A stretch of 64,000 bases of DNA from CAWINY01 sp963837635 (GTDB lineage Bacteria > Acidobacteriota > Terriglobia > Terriglobales > Acidobacteriaceae), in contig CAWINY010000007.1 in assembly GCA_963837635.1 (NCBI GenBank), positions 930,001 to 994,000 on the forward strand, in the 5' to 3' direction. Under the pieces are notes generated by a model. It was not told the DNA's origin, ran no database searches, and saw nothing but the letters and a program-made list of their open reading frames with translations. Position 1 is the first letter of the stretch. Each line of letters opens with the position of its first letter. Of the stretch, positions 26,298 to 35,184 are shown piece after piece. The position numbers and the translations under genes are program-made.

Positions 26298-26858
26298 CTA
26301 ACGCAAGGTGCCCAGCCGATCCATCGGCCAGTAAGCGAACACGGCTTTGCCGTAGATGTAGCTCTGGTCCACCGGGCCAAAGTCGCGGCTGTCATTCGAC
26401 AAATTCCGGTGATCGCCGAGCACAAAGAATGAGTGCTGGGGGACCATCACCCCGGGATAGCTGCGGTCGTCGCTGTACTCGCCGGGCACGTAAGGTTCGT
26501 GAATCGGCTCGCCGTTGACATACACGAGGCCGTCGTCGATCTGCACGCGGTCGCCGGGAAGCCCGATCACCCGCTTGATGTAGCTTTTCGCCGGATCGCG
26601 CGGATAGTGGAAGACCACCACATCGCCGCGCGTGATGGACTCGAAGCGGTAGACGAACTTATTGATGAAGATCCGCTCCTGATCGCCCAGGCCAGGCGCC
26701 ATGCTGGTGCCTTCCACCTTCACCGGCTGGTAGAGGAAAACGATGATGAAACCGGCAATGGCAAGGGAGATCACCAGATCCCGGAGCCAGGACTGGAGGA
26801 CTTCGCCAGCACGTCGTTGCGGCTGGGGGATCTCCGGCTCATGGAAACGCTCCGCCAT
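26298..26858 (-). CDS. lepB: Signal peptidase I
   Basis: This 186-residue type I signal peptidase removes signal peptides at the outer face of the inner membrane. A single N-terminal membrane anchor (about 28-44, LVISLAIAGFIIVFLYQ) precedes the catalytic Ser in VEGTSMAP and the Lys general base in SYIKRVIGLPGDRV. The later box GDHRNLSNDSRDFGPV is also typical. The size matches single-anchor Gram-positive-like forms rather than the larger E. coli enzyme. The start MAERFHEPEIPQ is plausible; the next gene upstream is divergent. Confidence 0.93.
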   Translation of the reverse strand: MAERFHEPEIPQPQRRAGEVLQSWLRDLVISLAIAGFIIVFLYQPVKVEGTSMAPGLGDQERIFINKFVYRFESITRGDVVVFHYPRDPAKSYIKRVIGLPGDRVQIDDGLVYVNGEPIHEPYVPGEYSDDRSYPGVMVPQHSFFVLGDHRNLSNDSRDFGPVDQSYIYGKAVFAYWPMDRLGTLR

Positions 26859-27001
26859 TTCACTTACATTCTAAACTATCGCCCTGCTGCTCCAGTGAAA
26901 CGGTCGGACCCGGTTTTTCGGTTCCTCGTCCCTGGTTCCCTTTCTTGGGCCACGCGAAGCGTGATTCTGTGCCGAACGCCGGGTGCCCGCCGGGCTATAG
27001 T

Positions 27002-27031
27002 TTGACGGACTGGAGTTTCTTCCGTTATAAC
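27002..27031 (+). promoter_or_regulatory. Predicted sigma-70 type promoter
   Basis: TTGACG at 27002-27007 and TTATAA at 27025-27030 are separated by 17 bases. It would give a roughly 160-base leader before the TPR gene at 27199. The rest of the 26859-27198 gap shows GC-rich, partly repetitive sequence without a gene. Confidence 0.55.
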
Positions 27032-27198
27032 GTGCACACATCATGGTGGGCTCGCAGTAGGGCGAGCTACCCGGAGGGTTGGGCTCGGAAGTCTGAGCTG
27101 GGTCCACAGGGTGCAACTCAGGGCAGAGAAGTCGGAACTCGGTAGAAGAACCCGGGAAAGCATATCGAATCGAATCTGCAATACGAACGAGGAACGGG

Positions 27199-27732
27199 AT
27201 GAAAGGGCCATCGCAACCGAAATCGGCTGAAGATCCGCGCTTCTCCCAGGCCGTGCAGCACTACCAGGACGGCTTGCGCTTGTTGCAGGAGCGGAAGTTC
27301 GACCGGGCGCGGGCACTGTTCCAAAAGGTGGTTGCCAGCGGGGTGCGGCAGCTAACCGATCGGGCTAATGTCCACCTGAATACCTGCAACCAGCACCTGG
27401 AGCGGGCGAGCACCTCGTTTCGCACGCCCGAGGAGCACTACGACTACACCATCTCGCTGATGAATCTGGGCGAGTACATCGCCGCCCGCGAACACCTCGA
27501 TCAAATCCTCAAGCAGTCGCCACGGGCGGATTACGCGTCATATGGTATGGCAGTGCTGGACTGCCTGACCGGCCAACTGGAAGACTCGCTTCGCCGCCTG
27601 CAGGAGGCGATCCGGCTCAATCCCCGCAACCGCTTCCAGGCGCGAAACGACTCGGATTTCAAGAACTTAGCCGACGATCCGCGGTTTACCGAGCTGCTCT
27701 ATCCCGAAACTGGACCCGACGAGGGTTTCTAG
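27199..27732 (+). CDS. TPR-type hypothetical protein
   Basis: The 177-residue soluble protein contains helical repeats of TPR style: AVQHYQDGLRLLQERKFDRA (about 16-35), YDYTISLMNLGEYIAAREHL (about 85-104) and YGMAVLDCLTGQLEDSLRRL (about 117-136), ending with LNPRNRFQARNDSDFKNL. TPRs mediate protein contacts. There is no signal peptide. GGAACGGG lies just before the start. It is transcribed away from lepB and ends before a composite palindrome. No partner can be named. Confidence 0.78.
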   Translation: MKGPSQPKSAEDPRFSQAVQHYQDGLRLLQERKFDRARALFQKVVASGVRQLTDRANVHLNTCNQHLERASTSFRTPEEHYDYTISLMNLGEYIAAREHLDQILKQSPRADYASYGMAVLDCLTGQLEDSLRRLQEAIRLNPRNRFQARNDSDFKNLADDPRFTELLYPETGPDEGF

Positions 27733-27824
27733 TGTAGTGCGTCACAATGAAGGGCATCAAGGCCGTGCGGGTGTGAAAGAGCGCGGCTGAACCGGCTGCG
27801 GAAAGACTCACCATCGGTAAAGAG

Positions 27825-27922
27825 TGTCATTCCGAGCGGAGCGAGGAATCTGCTTTTTGCCCGCCTTGAAAAGAAAGCAGATTCCTCGCACGCGCCAAAC
27901 CCGGGCGCGGCTCGGAAGGACA
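27825..27922. repeat. Composite palindromic element, GTCATTCC type
   Basis: The outer arms are TGTCATTCCGAGC (27825-27837) and GCTCGGAAGGACA (27910-27922). The inner arms are GAGGAATCTGCTTT and AAAGCAGATTCCTC. It is the second of three copies of this design in the window and occupies the gap between the TPR gene and yvcK. Confidence 0.85.
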
Positions 27923-28056
27923 AATCGTGGTTGCTTTTGAGTTTTTCCGCAGCTTGGGAAGCCGCGCCCATTCACACATTACCGGTCAGCCGGGCGCGGT
28001 AGGCTATAGTTTCATATGCTCCTGAACGGCGCGGTGCGGTGCGGAGCCCGGAATCC

Positions 28057-29166
28057 ATGACCAAGCACGCTATCCCCGAGAGGGCGCAGCCCGCCGCCGC
28101 CCCTTCCACACACCTTGATCGTTGTCTCAGGGTGGTGGCCATCGGCGGCGGCACTGGTCTTTCTACTCTGCTGAAGGGCCTGAAGCCGTACGTGGCGGGC
28201 GACGGCCAAAGTGGAAGCTGCATCGCCGATCTGTCCGCGGTGGTCACCGTGACCGATGACGGCGGCTCCAGCGGACTGCTGCGCAAGGAGTTTAATATCC
28301 TGCCGCCGGGCGACATCCGCAACTGCATTGTTGCCCTGTCGGAAGACGAGGCTCTGCTCGGCCGCCTCTTCCAGTTCCGTTTCCCGGCCACCTCGGGATT
28401 GCAGGGCCACAACTTCGGCAACTTGTTCCTGACAGCGTTGAATGCCATGACCGGCGACTTCGCCGAGGCAGTTAAGCTGGCTTCGGAGGTATTGGCGACC
28501 CGGGGCACCATCTACCCGTCCACCACCGCCAATGTGCAACTGGAAGCGCTGATGGATGACCAGTCGATTGTGAAGGGTGAGACCAAGATCAACGCCAGCA
28601 CCAAGCGGATCGTCGAGCTGCGGCTGGTCCCGGCCGATCCGCGCCCCCTGCCCCAGACTCTGCAAGCCATTGCCCAAGCCGACCTGATCACGGTGGGGCC
28701 GGGCTCGCTGTTCACTAGCTTGGTTTGCAATCTGCTGGTGGGCGGCATTCCGGAAGCGATTGCCGCCTCCCCGGCGCTCAAAGTCTTCGTGTGTAATCTG
28801 ATGACCGAGGCCAACGAGAGTCTGGGCTTGACTGCGGCGGGACATATCCGCGCCTTGTATGATCATGCGGGACAAGCGCTGTTCGATGTCGCGCTGGTCA
28901 ACAACCGTCCTCTGCGGGAAGACATGAAGGCCAAGTACGCGCAAGAAGGCGCCGACCAGATCGAGATCGACCGCGCGGCGATTGAGGCGCTAGGCGTTCG
29001 GCTGGTGCTGGGCGATTACCTCGACGACGCCACGGGCGTGGCGCGGCACGCCACCGACCGCGTGGTGCATGATCTGTTGCGCTTAGTGGCAGGCGTTCAC
29101 CCCGAGTGGTCGGGAGAAAAACAAGAAAAAGCAAAGGCAGCGGCGAATGACAAGTCCGAATGTTAG
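28057..29166 (+). CDS. yvcK: YvcK/CofD-like gluconeogenesis factor
   Basis: With ATG 28057 the protein has 369 residues (an upstream GTG at 28039 is possible). The nucleotide-sugar-binding Rossmann start VVAIGGGTGLSTLLKGLK, the VTVTDDGGSSGLLRKEF box, the PPGDIRNCI motif and the TVGPGSLFTSLVCNLLVGGI segment identify the YvcK family. These proteins bind UDP-GlcNAc and are needed for cell shape and growth on gluconeogenic carbon sources in Bacillus. The stop overlaps the start of glmU by 20 bases, which fits a shared role around UDP-GlcNAc supply. Confidence 0.92.
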   Translation: MTKHAIPERAQPAAAPSTHLDRCLRVVAIGGGTGLSTLLKGLKPYVAGDGQSGSCIADLSAVVTVTDDGGSSGLLRKEFNILPPGDIRNCIVALSEDEALLGRLFQFRFPATSGLQGHNFGNLFLTALNAMTGDFAEAVKLASEVLATRGTIYPSTTANVQLEALMDDQSIVKGETKINASTKRIVELRLVPADPRPLPQTLQAIAQADLITVGPGSLFTSLVCNLLVGGIPEAIAASPALKVFVCNLMTEANESLGLTAAGHIRALYDHAGQALFDVALVNNRPLREDMKAKYAQEGADQIEIDRAAIEALGVRLVLGDYLDDATGVARHATDRVVHDLLRLVAGVHPEWSGEKQEKAKAAANDKSEC

Positions 29167-30571
29167 CGCTGGCCGGTTTGCCATCGCCATTATGGCGGCG
29201 GGCAAGGGCACCCGGCTGAAATCCAAACATCCCAAGGTAATTCACCGGATCGGCGGCAAGCCGTTGCTGGAGCACGTCATCGATGCCGCCCGCCAGGTGG
29301 TGTCTGGCGAGGACATTTACGCCATCGTCGGCCATGAAGCCGAGCGAGTGCGCAAGGAGGTCGCGCATACCGGCGTACGCTTCGTGGTGCAAGAGCCGCA
29401 ACTGGGCACCGGGCACGCTATCTTGACGACCAAGGCCGCGCTCGAAGCGTACGACTCCTTCCTGGTGCTCTCCGGTGACGTGCCGCTTGTACGGCCAGAC
29501 ACGATCCGGCGGGTTCGCGATTTCCACCGCGAACAGAAGGCGGCGATGACCATTCTTACCGCCGAACCGGCCGATCCCACCGGCTACGGTCGCGTCATGC
29601 GCAAAGTGCCGAACTGTCCGGAAGTGCAGTCCATTGTCGAGCAGAAGGCGCTCAAGCCGGGCCAGTCGTCTCACAAAGAAATCAACTCGGGCATTTATGC
29701 ATTCCAGGTGAAGCCGCTGTACGCGCATATGAACAAGCTCACCACCGACAATGCGCACCGCGAACTGTACCTGACCGACATGGCGGCGATCCTCACCCAG
29801 GCAGGAGAGAAAGTCGTGTGCATCAAGGCTGACGACGCTAACGAGGTGCTCGGCACCAACACCCGGCAGGAACTCGCGCAGCTCGACTCCCTGGTACGCG
29901 CGCGCAAGTGCGACGAGTTGATGAGCAACGGCGTGACGATCTTCAAGCCGGAAACCTGCGTAATTGACGCCGAGGTTGAAATCGGCGCGGATACCGTGAT
30001 CGAGCCCTTCGTGCAGATCCTGGGCAAGAGCCGCATCGGAGGCGACTGCCTGGTCCGCTCGTACTCGGTCATCGGCGATTGCGAACTGGCGGACAACGTG
30101 ACCGTGCGCAATGGCTGCATCCTGGAGAACTCGCGCATCGCGGCGGGGGCGATCCTGGGCCCGTACTCGCACCTGCGGCCGGAGAGCGACATCGGCGAGG
30201 GCGCCCACGTCGGCAACTTCGTGGAAGTAAAGAAGACGCGCCTCGGTCGCGGCTCCAAAGCCAACCACCTGGCCTACCTGGGCGACTCCGTGATCGGCGA
30301 GGGCGTGAACGTGGGCGCCGGAACCATCACCTGTAACTATGACGGGGTCACGAAACACCGGACGGTGCTCGAAGATGGCGTATTCATCGGCAGCAACAGC
30401 ACCCTGGTAGCACCGGTCACCATCGCCCGCGGAGCTTATGTAGGCGCGGCAAGCTGCATCACGCAAAACGTGCCCGAGGACGCGCTCGCGCTGGGCCGCG
30501 CACCTCAGGTCGTCAAAGAAGAGTGGGTCAAGCGGCGGCGGGAAAAGATGGCTGCGGCGAAATCGAAGTAG
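29147..30571 (+). CDS. glmU: Bifunctional GlmU: GlcNAc-1-P uridyltransferase / GlcN-1-P acetyltransferase
   Basis: This 474-residue enzyme makes UDP-GlcNAc in two steps for peptidoglycan and lipid A. The N-terminal pyrophosphorylase domain (to about 240) starts IAIMAAGKGTRLKSKHPKVI and has QLGTGHAI. The left-handed beta-helix acetyltransferase domain (about 260-450) shows hexapeptide repeats, the catalytic His region PYSHLRPESDIG and NFVEVKKTRLGRGSKANHL, and the GAGTITCNYDG box. Length is slightly above the usual 455-460. It overlaps yvcK by 20 bases and lies 37 bases from psd, so it is probably in one operon. Confidence 0.96.
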   Translation: MTSPNVSAGRFAIAIMAAGKGTRLKSKHPKVIHRIGGKPLLEHVIDAARQVVSGEDIYAIVGHEAERVRKEVAHTGVRFVVQEPQLGTGHAILTTKAALEAYDSFLVLSGDVPLVRPDTIRRVRDFHREQKAAMTILTAEPADPTGYGRVMRKVPNCPEVQSIVEQKALKPGQSSHKEINSGIYAFQVKPLYAHMNKLTTDNAHRELYLTDMAAILTQAGEKVVCIKADDANEVLGTNTRQELAQLDSLVRARKCDELMSNGVTIFKPETCVIDAEVEIGADTVIEPFVQILGKSRIGGDCLVRSYSVIGDCELADNVTVRNGCILENSRIAAGAILGPYSHLRPESDIGEGAHVGNFVEVKKTRLGRGSKANHLAYLGDSVIGEGVNVGAGTITCNYDGVTKHRTVLEDGVFIGSNSTLVAPVTIARGAYVGAASCITQNVPEDALALGRAPQVVKEEWVKRRREKMAAAKSK

Positions 30572-30608
30572 GAACAACGCGCAGCGCCAGCGTCTAGTCC
30601 GCGGTGCC

Positions 30609-31403
30609 ATGTCAACCTACACTGCAGCGTCGCGAGCGAAACCCGCCGGCGAGACGCCGTTGCTACAGCCAATAGCCGAGAGTGCCTCTAAGAAAGCACT
30701 CCGCGCTTCCCGTATAATCAATACCCTAAACGAAATGGTGCGCGACGGCTTCTATTACGGAGCAGGCATGCTGGTTGTGGCTGGGGTGATCGCCTGGCTG
30801 ACTTCCCCGGCCTGGGCGGCGCCGCCGGTGCTGCTGGCCGCATTTTTCCTATGGTTTTTCCGTGATCCCGAGCGGGCCATCCCGGAGGTGGCGGGTGGCA
30901 TTGTCTCGCCGGCGGATGGCAAGGTGACCTTCGTCGGAAGAATAGAAGAGAACGGCGCTTCTCGCACCCGGATCAGCATCTTCCTGAGCGTCTTTAATGT
31001 CCACGTAAACCGCTCGCCGATTACCGGCGTCATCGAACGCGTCGAGTACCGCAAGGGCAAGTTCGGCAACGCCATGGGCGCGCTCAGCTCGGAAGCCAAC
31101 GAACAGAACATCGTCACGGTACGCGGTGAAGGGGGGCAGATGGTCACCTTCAAACAGATTGCCGGGTTGCTGGCGCGCAGGATCGTCTTCAGTAAACGAG
31201 TCGGGGACGCGGTGGGCCGTGGCGAGCGCATCGGCCTGATCAAGTTTGGCTCGCGGGTGGACGTCATGTTCGAGGCCGACGCCGCGCTTCACGTGAAAGT
31301 GGGCGACGCCGTGCACGGTGGATCAAGCCTTTTGGCGCAATCCAACCCCGCATTGCGAACGTTTGTGAGAACGGGCTCTCAGTCCACTTTGGGAGAGGGT
31401 TGA
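30609..31403 (+). CDS. psd: Phosphatidylserine decarboxylase (short type)
   Basis: This 264-residue enzyme forms phosphatidylethanolamine from phosphatidylserine at the inner membrane. A membrane-proximal hydrophobic pair (about 50-84) precedes GGIVSPADGKVTFVG, the LSVFNVHVNRSPITG core and the processing site GLIKFGSRVDVMFEAD, where the Gly-Ser bond (214-215) is the autocleavage point that creates the pyruvoyl group in short-form enzymes. An N-terminal extension of about 40 residues is unusual. The stop shares bases with the pssA start (TGATG), so both steps of PE synthesis are coupled. Confidence 0.93.
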   Translation: MSTYTAASRAKPAGETPLLQPIAESASKKALRASRIINTLNEMVRDGFYYGAGMLVVAGVIAWLTSPAWAAPPVLLAAFFLWFFRDPERAIPEVAGGIVSPADGKVTFVGRIEENGASRTRISIFLSVFNVHVNRSPITGVIERVEYRKGKFGNAMGALSSEANEQNIVTVRGEGGQMVTFKQIAGLLARRIVFSKRVGDAVGRGERIGLIKFGSRVDVMFEADAALHVKVGDAVHGGSSLLAQSNPALRTFVRTGSQSTLGEG

Positions 31404-32263
31404 TGGAGCGGCATTCGCCACAACTTTCCGCCGTGCAGCGCGGCCGGCTGCGCAAGGGCATCTACATTCTGCCCTCGCTGTTCACCAGCCTGAACATCGC
31501 GGCAGGCTACTATGCCATTTCGCAAGCCATCATGGGCACGGTGGCGGATTACTGGCATTTCGATCATGCGGCGATTGCCATCGGGATGGCCGTGCTGTTC
31601 GATGGACTCGACGGCCGGATCGCGCGCATGACCCACACCACCAGCGATTTCGGCCGCGAGTTGGACTCCTTGGCGGACGTGATCACCTTTGGTGTCGCTC
31701 CCGCCGTGCTGGCGTGGATGTGGGGATTCCGCCTGCTGCCCATCATTCTGATGCCGGGCTTCCGCACCCGCTTGGTGCAGCTTGGCGCCATCGCGACTTT
31801 TCTTTTCCTGGTGGCGGGAGCGTGCCGCCTCGCCCGTTTCAACATTCAGGTCAATCCGCAACCCTCGAACCCAGGCCGGCCGGGGAAGAAGTATTTCGTG
31901 GGCATGCCCATTCCTGCCGGTGCCGGGATTCTGGCCGCCGCGGTCCATTTTTCCGACGGCCGGCCGGCCGGCACCTGGTGGGAGGCAATCATCTGGCTAT
32001 GCTTGGTGCTGGCGGTCGGCTTTTTGATGGTCAGCACCTGGCGGTTTTACAGTTTCAAGGACATCCAGTTGCGCGACCGCAAACCAGCTCGGCTGGTGGT
32101 GCTGGTCGCCATGCTGGTGGCGGCAATCTGCTTCTTCTCCCAATACGTGCTGTTTTTCCTGGCACTGGCCTATATGCTTTCCGGAGTGCTGGCGCGCCTC
32201 ATGTACCTGGTGCGCCGGCGCGGTACGCCGCCGACTCCGCCTTATAAGGAAGCCATGCAATGA
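31403..32263 (+). CDS. pssA: CDP-diacylglycerol-serine O-phosphatidyltransferase
   Basis: The 286-residue multi-pass membrane enzyme starts at ATG 31403, overlapping the psd stop. The CDP-alcohol phosphotransferase signature is complete: DGLDGRIARMTHTTSDFG, then RELDSLAD, with four metal-binding Asp. About eight hydrophobic segments follow the start ILPSLFTSLNIAAGYYAI. It makes phosphatidylserine from CDP-diacylglycerol and serine, the substrate for the upstream psd product. Its stop overlaps the next start by four bases (ATGA). Confidence 0.94.
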   Translation: MERHSPQLSAVQRGRLRKGIYILPSLFTSLNIAAGYYAISQAIMGTVADYWHFDHAAIAIGMAVLFDGLDGRIARMTHTTSDFGRELDSLADVITFGVAPAVLAWMWGFRLLPIILMPGFRTRLVQLGAIATFLFLVAGACRLARFNIQVNPQPSNPGRPGKKYFVGMPIPAGAGILAAAVHFSDGRPAGTWWEAIIWLCLVLAVGFLMVSTWRFYSFKDIQLRDRKPARLVVLVAMLVAAICFFSQYVLFFLALAYMLSGVLARLMYLVRRRGTPPTPPYKEAMQ

Positions 32264-33294
32264 GTACTGGCGGCAATTTCCGCGTGGCAATTGTCGGCGC
32301 GTCGACGCTCAAGGGACGCGAGCTGGCCGACATGATCAAGGACCGCAGCTTTCCCGCGCGCGACGTCCGCCTGCTGGACGACGACGAATCGCTCGGCCAA
32401 TTGGAGGCGGTCGGGGACGAGGTCAGCTTCGTGCAGAGCGTTCGCCCGGAGCAGTTCGAAGGGGTCGATATCGCGTTCTTCGCCTCCGAAGCAGGCTTTA
32501 CCCTGCGGCACTGGGAAACCGCTCGCCAGGCCGGGTGCAGTATCGTGGACCTGTCGTATGCGCTGGAGCAGGCGCCGGGAGCGCGAGTGCGCGCCCCCTG
32601 GATCGAGTCCGAACTGGAGCAAACGATCACTCCCGACCTGACCTCGGCTCCGGTCGTGACCGCCCATCCGGTGGCTCAGGTACTGGCACTATTGCTGCTG
32701 CGCGCGCAGAAAGCAGCGGCCATCCGCACCGCAACCGCCGTGGTCATGGAACCGGCTTCCGAACACGGCCGGCGCGGCATGGACGAACTGCACGAGCAGA
32801 CCATGAACCTACTCGCCTTCCGCGAACTGCCCAAACAGGTGTTCGATGCCCAGGTAGCGTTCAACATGCTGGCCGCGTATGGTGCCAAATCGTCATCCAG
32901 CCTGGAGCGGATCCAGTCGCGCATCGTTTCTCATTTCCGGCAGATCGTTGCCGGCAGCGCCCAGGTACCTTCACTGATGCTGGTCCAGGCTCCGAGCTTT
33001 CACGGCCATGCCTTTTCCGTTTACATTGAGCTGGAACGGCAGGTTGCGATCGGAGATTTGGTGGCACAGCTGAGTGGGGAACATATCACCGTGGCCGGCG
33101 CAACCGACGAACCGCCGGACAACGTGAATGCCGCGGGCCAGGATGGGGTCCTGCTCACCGTGCGTGGCGACCCGGCGCGGGACAATGGCTTTTGGCTATG
33201 GCTGACCGCAGACAATCTTCGCATCACGGCAATGACCGCCTTGGACTGCGCCGAGCGACTGGCCGTTGCGCGCCCCCTGGGAACCGTACAATGA
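32260..33294 (+). CDS. Aspartate-semialdehyde dehydrogenase homologue lacking the catalytic Cys
   Basis: This 344-residue protein has the ASADH fold: an NAD(P)-binding start FRVAIVGASTLKGRELADMI, the DIAFFASEAGFTLRHWE segment and a dimerisation domain (about 130-310) with SFHGHAFSVYIEL. The usual NPNCxTIQ active-site segment is replaced by VVTAHPVAQVLALLL, so the nucleophilic Cys is missing and normal dehydrogenase activity is unlikely. It resembles the Usg-type ASADH-like proteins of unknown function. It is translationally coupled to pssA and followed by lptE, so a link with envelope genes is inferred only from position. Confidence 0.8.
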   Translation: MSTGGNFRVAIVGASTLKGRELADMIKDRSFPARDVRLLDDDESLGQLEAVGDEVSFVQSVRPEQFEGVDIAFFASEAGFTLRHWETARQAGCSIVDLSYALEQAPGARVRAPWIESELEQTITPDLTSAPVVTAHPVAQVLALLLLRAQKAAAIRTATAVVMEPASEHGRRGMDELHEQTMNLLAFRELPKQVFDAQVAFNMLAAYGAKSSSSLERIQSRIVSHFRQIVAGSAQVPSLMLVQAPSFHGHAFSVYIELERQVAIGDLVAQLSGEHITVAGATDEPPDNVNAAGQDGVLLTVRGDPARDNGFWLWLTADNLRITAMTALDCAERLAVARPLGTVQ

Positions 33295-33301
33295 AGTGTC
33301 T

Positions 33302-33430
33302 TTTACCGCAGAGGGCGCTGAGGAAACGCAGAGGACACGGAGGAAGAATCAGACACCAGAAATCCGCCTTGATTTCTGATTTTTGTTGTCCTCTGCGCCC
33401 CTGCGCCACCGTTGCGTCCTCTGCGGTTAA
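33302..33430. repeat. Inverted micro-repeat element, CCGCAGAGG/CCTCTGCGG type
   Basis: The left arm (33304-33344) repeats ACCGCAGAGGGCGCTGAGGA-like units and the right arm (33388-33428) repeats GTCCTCTGCGCC and GCGTCCTCTGCGGT. The inner part has GATTTCTGATTTTTG. It fills the gap between the ASADH homologue and lptE. Confidence 0.85.
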
Positions 33431-33463
33431 AGGGGTTCTTAACAATGGAATGGGACTCAAATC

Positions 33464-34027
33464 ATGCAGCTATCGATAGCCACTGAGGACCGAAACAGCA
33501 GTCAAAGCCGATTGTTCCGTGCTCTGCTCGTGTCCGCGGCCATGCTGATGGTGGCCACCGGCTGCGGATATCACACCTCGGGCAAAGCGGTGCGCTTGCC
33601 GGCCACGCTGCACACCATCGCCGTGCCTACATTCGCGAATCGGACCGAGGGCTACCGCTTCGAGCAGATCCTCACCGAGGCCGTGGTGCGCGAGTTCAAC
33701 ACGCGCACGAACTATCGAGTCATCTCACAGCCGAACGGCGCCGACGCCACCCTGAACGGGACGGTGGTATATACGGGCATCTCGCCGCTGACCTACGACT
33801 CGACGACCGGGCGCATCTCGACCTCAGCGGTGGTCATAACAGCTTCGGTCCGGCTGGTGGATGCCAACGGCAAGGTTTTATTCGATCAGCCCAATTACAC
33901 CTTCCGCGAGGAGTACGAGGTGTCGCGCGAGGTCTCCAGCTTTTTCCAGGAAGAGTCGCCGGCGGTGGACCGCGTGGCCGAGGACTTTGCCCGCCAGCTT
34001 GTCAGCAACGTGCTGGAGGCGTTCTAG
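33464..34027 (+). CDS. lptE: LPS-assembly lipoprotein LptE
   Basis: The 187-residue protein has a lipoprotein signal: hydrophobic ALLVSAAMLMVATGC with the lipobox Cys at about residue 34, then GYHTSGK. The LptE pattern follows (LHTIAVPTFANRTEGYRFEQ, then LTEAVVREFNTRTNYRV), with a C-terminal helix DRVAEDFARQLVSNVLEAF. LptE plugs the LptD barrel that inserts lipopolysaccharide into the outer membrane, so the organism is diderm. The signal region is preceded by about 18 hydrophilic residues, so a later start is possible. The stop overlaps holA by one base. Confidence 0.88.
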   Translation: MQLSIATEDRNSSQSRLFRALLVSAAMLMVATGCGYHTSGKAVRLPATLHTIAVPTFANRTEGYRFEQILTEAVVREFNTRTNYRVISQPNGADATLNGTVVYTGISPLTYDSTTGRISTSAVVITASVRLVDANGKVLFDQPNYTFREEYEVSREVSSFFQEESPAVDRVAEDFARQLVSNVLEAF

Positions 34028-35151
34028 TGCGCAGCTTCGCGCCGACCAACCGCTTCGTCAACGAGGTGGAAGGCCGCAAGCTTCGCGCCTGCTACGTGTT
34101 GGTGGGCGACGAGGCGTTCTTCCGCAAGCGCTGCCGGGACGCCGTGCTGCAAACCCTGGTTCCCGGCGACCTGCGCGAGCTCAGCCTGTACGAGTTCGAT
34201 CTCGGCCAGACTCCGCTTAGCGAAGTACTGGACCAGGCGCAAACCCCCTCGCTGATGGCGCCATTTCAGGTGTTTTTCGTGCGCGGGGTGAAGGCACTCT
34301 ACGGCCGCGGCTCGCATGAAGAGGAATTCGCGGCCATCCGTGCCTATGCCGAAAACCCCAATCCTGACGCCCTGATCCTGTTCATCGCCGACCACATCAA
34401 CATCCCCGCCGACGTCCGCCGCATGGACATGACGGACCGCGACCGTTATGAGCGCATCCGCGAGACCTTGGGCCAGTTCTGCGGCATCGTGGAACTGGCG
34501 CGGGTAGAAGAGGGCGACGCGGTGAAGTGGGTGATCGAGAGCGCCGTCGCGCAAGCGGTGAAGGTCGAGACCGATGCTGCGCGCGAACTGGTGGACGCCC
34601 TCGGCGGCGACATGATGCTGATCGCCAACGAACTGGAGAAGCTGATTCTCTATGTCGGCGAGAAGAAGCGCATCGCGCTGGGCGACGTCGAGACCATGGT
34701 GCTGGCGGCCAAGCAGCGCTCGCTTTATGAGCTGACCGATGCCATCTCCGCACGCGACCGCACCCAGGCGCTTTCCGTGTTGCAAGCGATTCTTTCCAGC
34801 GGCGAGGGCGAAGAGGCGGCGATCGGCCACCTGTATATGCTCGCCAAGACCTTCCGCCAGATGCTGGTGATCAGCGAGAAAAACGTCCGCGACACGCGCG
34901 CGCTATGGCAGGTGTTGTGGCAGGGATTCCGCGTGCCGCCCTTCGCCGCCGAGGACATCATCCGGCAGGCCCGCCGCTACAAGTCTCGCCGGGATCTGAC
35001 CCGCGCCTTGCGCCTGATCGCCCGCGCCGATCTGGCGTTGCGCTCCAACGCGCCCAGCAAAAAGATTGTCCTGGAAAAGCTGGTGCTGGATCTCGCTACC
35101 GAATCGCCGACGCCAGTGCCCGGCTGGGAGCAGCAATCGTTGCTGGTGTAG
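34027..35151 (+). CDS. holA: DNA polymerase III delta subunit
   Basis: The 374-residue protein begins at GTG 34027 inside the lptE stop. The N-terminal domain begins RACYVLVGDEAFFRKRCRDA and carries DALILFIADHIN. The middle helical bundle contains VDALGGDMMLIANELEKLIL and LYELTDAISARDRTQALSVL, and the C-terminal collar domain contains LRLIARADLALRSNAPSKKIV and LEKLVLDLA. Delta opens the beta clamp in the clamp loader. lptE-holA adjacency is common in diderm bacteria, supporting both calls. Confidence 0.92.
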   Translation: MRSFAPTNRFVNEVEGRKLRACYVLVGDEAFFRKRCRDAVLQTLVPGDLRELSLYEFDLGQTPLSEVLDQAQTPSLMAPFQVFFVRGVKALYGRGSHEEEFAAIRAYAENPNPDALILFIADHINIPADVRRMDMTDRDRYERIRETLGQFCGIVELARVEEGDAVKWVIESAVAQAVKVETDAARELVDALGGDMMLIANELEKLILYVGEKKRIALGDVETMVLAAKQRSLYELTDAISARDRTQALSVLQAILSSGEGEEAAIGHLYMLAKTFRQMLVISEKNVRDTRALWQVLWQGFRVPPFAAEDIIRQARRYKSRRDLTRALRLIARADLALRSNAPSKKIVLEKLVLDLATESPTPVPGWEQQSLLV

Positions 35152-35184
35152 AAGCGCAGGCGCTCACCTATTCAAATTCCGATT

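Noticed and set aside
28898..30610. Long minus-strand frame opposite glmU (570 codons)
   Set aside because: High-GC codon bias opens the opposite strand; the plus strand encodes a full GlmU with all motifs.
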